Source: Chloroflexota bacterium
GTDB lineage: Bacteria; Chloroflexota; Anaerolineae; Anaerolineales; Villigracilaceae
Direction: 5' to 3'
NCBI GenBank assembly: GCA_021823555.1
Contig: JAKANW010000016.1
Span: 1-15,062, forward strand
Length of the DNA stretch: 15,062 nt
Shown here: positions 13,110 to 15,062 of the stretch, piece after piece
Layout of the letters: every line of letters starts with the position of its first letter
How positions within the stretch are numbered: the first letter of the stretch is position 1
The notes under the pieces: model-generated
Databases searched by the model: none
Told to the model about the DNA's origin: nothing
Seen by the model: the letters and a program-made list of their open reading frames with translations, nothing else
Program-made: the position numbers and the translations under genes

Positions 13110-13475
13110 TTAAAACACCAGCACTTTGTCGGCTGCCAGTGTCCAGTCGGTGAGCAATTCCATGCTCCCGTTTTGGATGTTTTCCATTATTGCGTCCTGC
13201 CCGAGACCTCGGGCTTTCTGGCATGTGCCTCAGGTTGCCGCCTCGCCGCCGCGCAGAACAGAGCTCAACATGCGCTCGACGTTGTAGTATCCCTGCGGCG
13301 TTTCCTGCCCGCGTACGGCGCACTGCACGCCGTCACCCATCAAAAATACGCGCACATGTGTTTCAGGTCGTTTAGCGAGATTCATGGCGAGCCGCAAGGC
13401 ATTATAGGGGCGCTCATTCCCATAAGGGCCATCGTTAATAATGATCAGGTAGTTTGTCGTTTTGGTTTCGGTCAT
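13110..13475 (-). CDS. DsrE-family protein, probable selenoprotein (in-frame UGA, Sec82)
   Basis: The frame from ATG 13475 gives a typical DsrE start (YLIIINDGPYGNERPYNALR, then VRVFLMGDGVQCA and GYYNVERML). It meets TGA at 13232-13230 and then continues without a frameshift to a DsrE-like C-terminus (LLTDWTLAADKVLVF) ending in TAA at 13112-13110. Total 121 aa, the normal family length. The TGA falls at the first position of the family's CGTC motif, giving U82-G-T-C85, a redox pair. A perfect hairpin follows 21 nt after the UGA (13199-13214). The ATG overlaps the ArsR stop. DsrE proteins handle persulfide sulfur. Other readings are a truncated 81-aa pseudogene or a base error. TGA is an ordinary stop in nearby genes, so genome-wide recoding is unlikely. 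Confidence 0.78.
13199..13214 (-). other. candidate bacterial SECIS hairpin
   Basis: On the - strand, GCCCGAGGTCTCGGGC forms a perfect 6-bp GC-rich stem with loop GGUC (7 bp if the loop closes to GU). The loop begins 22 bases after the last base of the UGA (21 bases between). This satisfies the bacterial SECIS rules as I recall them: a short stem, a G in the first two loop bases, and a loop 16-37 nt from the UGA. It is translated as ARGLG of the DsrE protein. Confidence 0.7.
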
Positions 13476-13816
13476 GAAACAGGTTCCTTTTCCATCGTTT
13501 TTTCTCGGGCCATCTCAATGGATGTCTCTAAATGTTCCAACAAAACCTGCCGCATCAATTCACAGGCCTGAATGATTTTGGGATTGCTCAATCGGTAAAA
13601 GATGTTCAATCCCTCTCGGCGCGTCGTGAGGATACCCCGTTGACGCATGAGAGACAGGTGCTGTGACAGGTTGGATTGGCTGATTTCCATGGCATCCGCC
13701 AGTTCAGTTACTGACAATTCGCGGGCGCGCAATTTGTCTATGATTTCCAGTCGTTTGGGATTGGCTAATGTATGGCAGATGCTCGCATGTAGTTTATATA
13801 TTTGACGGTCGGTCAT
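13472..13816 (-). CDS. ArsR/SmtB-family transcriptional repressor
   Basis: A 114-aa winged-helix regulator: LANPKRLEIIDKL (17-29), helix-turn-helix (about 35-62, SVTELADAMEISQSNLSQHLSLM), and wing (GILTTRREGLNIFYRL). The classical ELCVC metal site of helix 3 is missing (ELSVTEL), so it is not an ArsR/SmtB alpha3-site metal sensor. Two cysteines, Cys14 and Cys85, could form a thiol or persulfide switch, which would suit its operon (inference; positions differ from those I recall for SqrR/BigR). AAGGTG lies 5 bases before ATG 13816. Its stop overlaps the DsrE start (ATGA). It probably represses its own operon through the inverted repeat at 13831-13850. Confidence 0.92.
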   Translation of the reverse strand: MTDRQIYKLHASICHTLANPKRLEIIDKLRARELSVTELADAMEISQSNLSQHLSLMRQRGILTTRREGLNIFYRLSNPKIIQACELMRQVLLEHLETSIEMAREKTMEKEPVS

Positions 13817-13830
13817 TTGACACCTTCACT

Positions 13831-13850
13831 ATATTAGAAATTTAGAATAT
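13831..13850. promoter_or_regulatory. candidate ArsR operator
   Basis: ATATTAGAAATTTAGAATAT is an imperfect inverted repeat, symmetric at 16 of 20 positions, and is AT-rich as ArsR-family operators usually are. It begins at the -10 element and covers the predicted transcription start, so bound repressor would block the operon. Confidence 0.6.
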
Positions 13851-13877
13851 TGTAATGTTCTCACAGATACCTGTCAA
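13849..13877 (-). promoter_or_regulatory. sigma70-type promoter of the arsR-dsrE-ferredoxin-SQR operon
   Basis: On the - strand a consensus -35 TTGACA (13877-13872) is followed by a 17-bp spacer and -10 TACAAT (13854-13849). This would give a short leader of about 25 nt before the arsR ATG at 13816. A strong constitutive promoter overlapped by a repressor site fits autoregulation. Confidence 0.75.
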
Positions 13878-13912
13878 CTTTTTTCCATGCGCCAAACAGC
13901 GTATACCCAGGC

Positions 13913-13926
13913 GGGCAATATTGCCC
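13913..13926. other. perfect palindrome in the divergent intergenic region
   Basis: GGGCAATATTGCCC is a perfect 14-bp palindrome in the 286-base gap between arsR and the + strand genes (13817-14102). It lies about 36 bp upstream of the arsR -35. It could be a regulator site or chance. No gene or clear + strand promoter is recognised in the rest of this gap. Confidence 0.3.
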
Positions 13927-14102
13927 TTCTATGGTTTTAGCAGTTCAAATAAAATGCTATCTGGAAGTCTTCAAAGCTAATGGCACATTTTGATTGTTGA
14001 AAAAGCAGGCTATTTTTTGACGATGCAGTTCGTGATTGGCGTGCTCGTCGTTTGGCTGGCAAATCGTTCCAAAAAATAAAAAAAACAGAATTGGAAAATC
14101 GT

Positions 14103-14330
14103 ATGAGTAAAAAATCGGTCAAACCTGGGAATAAAAGCGCTGAAAAAGAATGGCCTGTTGTCGTCTATTTGTGGGCTTTTGGTCTCGCCCTGCTTGGATA
14201 TCTAATCGTTGGAGAAGGAATCTTTGAAACAAGACCCCATCCCATCCACTGGCTGGCTGGGCTGATTGGCGGTCTCGCAGGCATCCCGCTCGGCTGGCTG
14301 TGGTATCGCTGGCGCGGGGATGTGTTCTAA
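14103..14330 (+). CDS. small two-helix membrane protein, unknown
   Basis: A 75-aa protein with a basic N-terminus, then two membrane helices (about residues 18-38 and 48-68) separated by a short loop with FETRPHPIHW, and a short charged end. I chose ATG 14103 (N-terminus MSKKSVKPGN) because upstream sequence reads as low-complexity Lys/Arg; the ribosome site (GGAA) is weak. A TTG at 14052 would add 17 residues. No family is recognised. Spacing to the next gene is 12 bases with a good ribosome site, so the next two genes are probably cotranscribed with it. Confidence 0.65.
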   Translation: MSKKSVKPGNKSAEKEWPVVVYLWAFGLALLGYLIVGEGIFETRPHPIHWLAGLIGGLAGIPLGWLWYRWRGDVF

Positions 14331-14342
14331 GGAGTGTGTAAA

Positions 14343-14549
14343 ATGAAACATGAAAGAATTCATATTCCAAACCTTTCCTACATCACAGCTTTTGTCATCG
14401 GCGTCATTTTGTTTGCTGTGTTTTGGAAAGCGTGGTTTGGTTCAGCCACAAGTGGGGTTGTGCTCGCAGGGATGGCGGGCGTGGCAGTCGCAGTGACGGC
14501 GTTTTGGCTCCGAAATGAAATTCAACATCACAACCGAAAGGAAAAATGA
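14343..14549 (+). CDS. small two-helix membrane protein, unknown
   Basis: A 68-aa protein with a short polar start (MKHERIHIPN), two membrane helices (about residues 12-30 and 35-54) separated by a short FGSATSG turn, and a basic tail with two histidines (NEIQHHNRKEK). AAGGAG (14329-14334) overlaps the previous stop and lies 8 bases before ATG 14343. The stop overlaps the next ATG (ATGA), so the next gene is translationally coupled. No family is recognised; the position before a YHS-like gene suggests metal-related membrane work, which is only a guess. Confidence 0.68.
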   Translation: MKHERIHIPNLSYITAFVIGVILFAVFWKAWFGSATSGVVLAGMAGVAVAVTAFWLRNEIQHHNRKEK

Positions 14550-14764
14550 CGTTGGATCAAACTCAAACAAACCCTCCCCCAGAGCCAGAGTTCAAAACCG
14601 CATGTGGCGGGAAGATAAAAGATATATCCAAATATCCAAATGCAGATTATCGCGGCGAACAGATATATTTCTGCACACAGGCTTGTCTCGATATGTTCCT
14701 GTTGAGCCCCGATCTCTTCATGGCGGGCGAGGTGGAACATCCGCTGGATGAAGAGCAGTACTAA
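14546..14764 (+). CDS. YHS-like cysteine-motif protein
   Basis: A 72-aa soluble protein resembling a divergent YHS domain: TACGGKI (Cys20) in place of DPVCGM, then YRGEQIYFCTQACLDMF with Cys43 and Cys47 in the usual FCxxxC spacing, and an acidic C-terminus. The three cysteines match the metal-binding set of the canonical YHS protein at 2729-2911. ATG 14546 overlaps the previous stop, with AAAGG just before. It is probably a small metal-binding chaperone or sensor that works with the two membrane proteins before it. It lacks the His-rich tail of the other copy. Confidence 0.75.
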   Translation: MTLDQTQTNPPPEPEFKTACGGKIKDISKYPNADYRGEQIYFCTQACLDMFLLSPDLFMAGEVEHPLDEEQY

Positions 14765-14765
14765 T

Positions 14766-14820
14766 CTTCAAATAATCTTGGTCTTATCTTCATCGTTCCT
14801 TTACACGGGAAGTCTATACT
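14766..14820 (+). promoter_or_regulatory. predicted response-regulator promoter of the Tat lipoprotein gene
   Basis: CTT-starting units recur every 11 bp: CTTCAA (14766), CTTGGT (14777), CTTCAT (14788) and CTTTAC (14799). The last two form a box (14788-14805) matching the two - strand boxes at 12 of 18 positions against the pspA-operon copy, including both half-sites. TATACT (14815-14820) follows after exactly 9 bp, the same distance as in the other two. The start of the next gene lies 33 bases downstream. Confidence 0.6.
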
Positions 14821-14853
14821 GGAGACATTGCAAAATAAAAGGAGAACTTCGCC

Positions 14854-15062
14854 ATTAACAGACTCACTCGCAGGGACTTTATCAAATTGATGGGGATGGG
14901 CGCAGGGACGTTGACCCTCAGCGCCTGTGGACTCATTCCGCCCGCTTCAGCCGACCCGACAACTGCTCCTGTTTTCTCGACGCCGTTCCCACCCGCGCCT
15001 GTTTCCCTCGTCGTTGACTTGACCGCTGGACGGGTCACACTCCACATTTTTTCAGGGACAGA
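14854..15062 (+). CDS. Tat-exported lipoprotein, N-terminus only; ATT start
   Basis: The 69 visible codons begin with a twin-arginine signal TRRDFIK (residues 5-11), a hydrophobic core and a lipobox LSAC (22-25, Cys25). A Pro/Thr-rich linker follows, then the start of a beta-like domain (VSLVVDLTAGRVTLHIFSGT). AAGGAG (14839-14844) lies 9 bases before ATT 14854. An in-frame TAA at 14836-14838 excludes an upstream start, and there is no ATG, GTG or TTG between it and the Tat motif; the first alternatives (TTG 14887, ATG 14890) would remove the twin arginines. Tat export implies a folded, often cofactor-bearing enzyme. A multicopper oxidase is conceivable in this context but cannot be shown from what is visible. 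Confidence 0.72.
   Translation, partial: MNRLTRRDFIKLMGMGAGTLTLSACGLIPPASADPTTAPVFSTPFPPAPVSLVVDLTAGRVTLHIFSGT

Noticed and set aside
13230..13475. DsrE gene as a simple 81-aa protein or a frameshifted pseudogene.
   Set aside because: The continuation after TGA is in the same frame, ends with a family-like C-terminus and a proper stop, and leads into a tightly spaced ferredoxin gene. No indel is needed. A point error at the TGA remains possible.
13074..13571. A 165-codon + strand frame across the DsrE and ArsR region.
   Set aside because: It is opposite three genes with recognisable protein families and has low-complexity, mixed composition; treated as a shadow.
13937..14122. A 61-codon - strand frame and a short + strand frame at 14023 in the intergenic region.
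   Set aside because: No ribosome site, no recognisable motif, and composition typical of AT-rich non-coding sequence.
1..15062. CRISPR array, tRNA, rRNA, insertion sequence, prophage or integrase genes.
   Set aside because: Looked for on both strands; no regularly spaced repeats, no tRNA-like cloverleaf with CCA or T-loop, and no transposase or recombinase motifs were seen.
14854..15062. Calling the last gene a multicopper oxidase.
   Set aside because: Only the signal and the first strands are visible; no copper-binding HxH motif lies within the window, so this stays a guess.

Overview
The window reads as a chromosomal or accessory segment of a moderately GC-rich environmental bacterium. 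Gene content and protein style (PspA with many small zinc-ribbon membrane proteins, a Cupredoxin_1/YHS/DUF2933 copper set, an ArsR-DsrE-ferredoxin-SQR set) suggest Chloroflexota, probably Anaerolineae. This is an inference from protein style; there is no rRNA or marker gene here.

Region 1 (1-6555, + strand) is one tightly packed operon. It starts inside a Cu(I) P1B-ATPase (copA, 5' end outside the window) and continues with a membrane-anchored cupredoxin, a YHS protein, a DUF2933 membrane protein, an ICMT/PEMT-type membrane methyltransferase, a thioredoxin-like DF-family protein, a TlpA-type thioredoxin, an Lgt-like membrane protein, a soluble SAM methyltransferase and a second, 90% identical cupredoxin. 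It closes at a perfect 14-bp hairpin terminator (6519-6551). Many genes overlap by 1-4 bases. The theme is copper export and handling plus thiol and membrane chemistry outside the cytoplasm.

Region 2 (6736-11563, - strand) is a two-component and envelope-stress cluster. A double zinc-ribbon protein, PspA/IM30, a coiled-coil protein, a zinc-ribbon membrane protein, an OmpR-type regulator and a histidine kinase form one probable operon. A separate zinc-ribbon membrane protein lies just upstream. The same CxxC-x10-CxxC ribbon recurs in four proteins, including the C-terminus of the kinase. Two nearly identical 18-bp boxes (11-bp-spaced direct repeats, each followed after exactly 9 bp by a -10-like hexamer) precede the operon and the extra gene. 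A related box precedes the last gene of the window, so the three may form one regulon of this regulator.

Region 3 (11600-13877, - strand) is an ArsR-controlled sulfur operon: arsR, a DsrE-family gene, a 2[4Fe-4S] ferredoxin and an SQR-like flavoprotein. The DsrE gene carries an in-frame UGA exactly where the family has the first Cys of its CGTC motif. The reading frame continues to the normal family C-terminus, and a perfect GC-rich hairpin sits 21 nt after the UGA. This is most simply a selenoprotein (Sec82, UxxC motif) and is the most notable observation here.

Region 4 (14103-15062, + strand) holds two small unrecognised membrane proteins, a YHS-like Cys protein, and the start of a Tat-exported lipoprotein that appears to begin at a rare ATT codon. 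No tRNA, rRNA, CRISPR array, transposase or integrase was seen. No gene-free stretch exceeds 300 bases.
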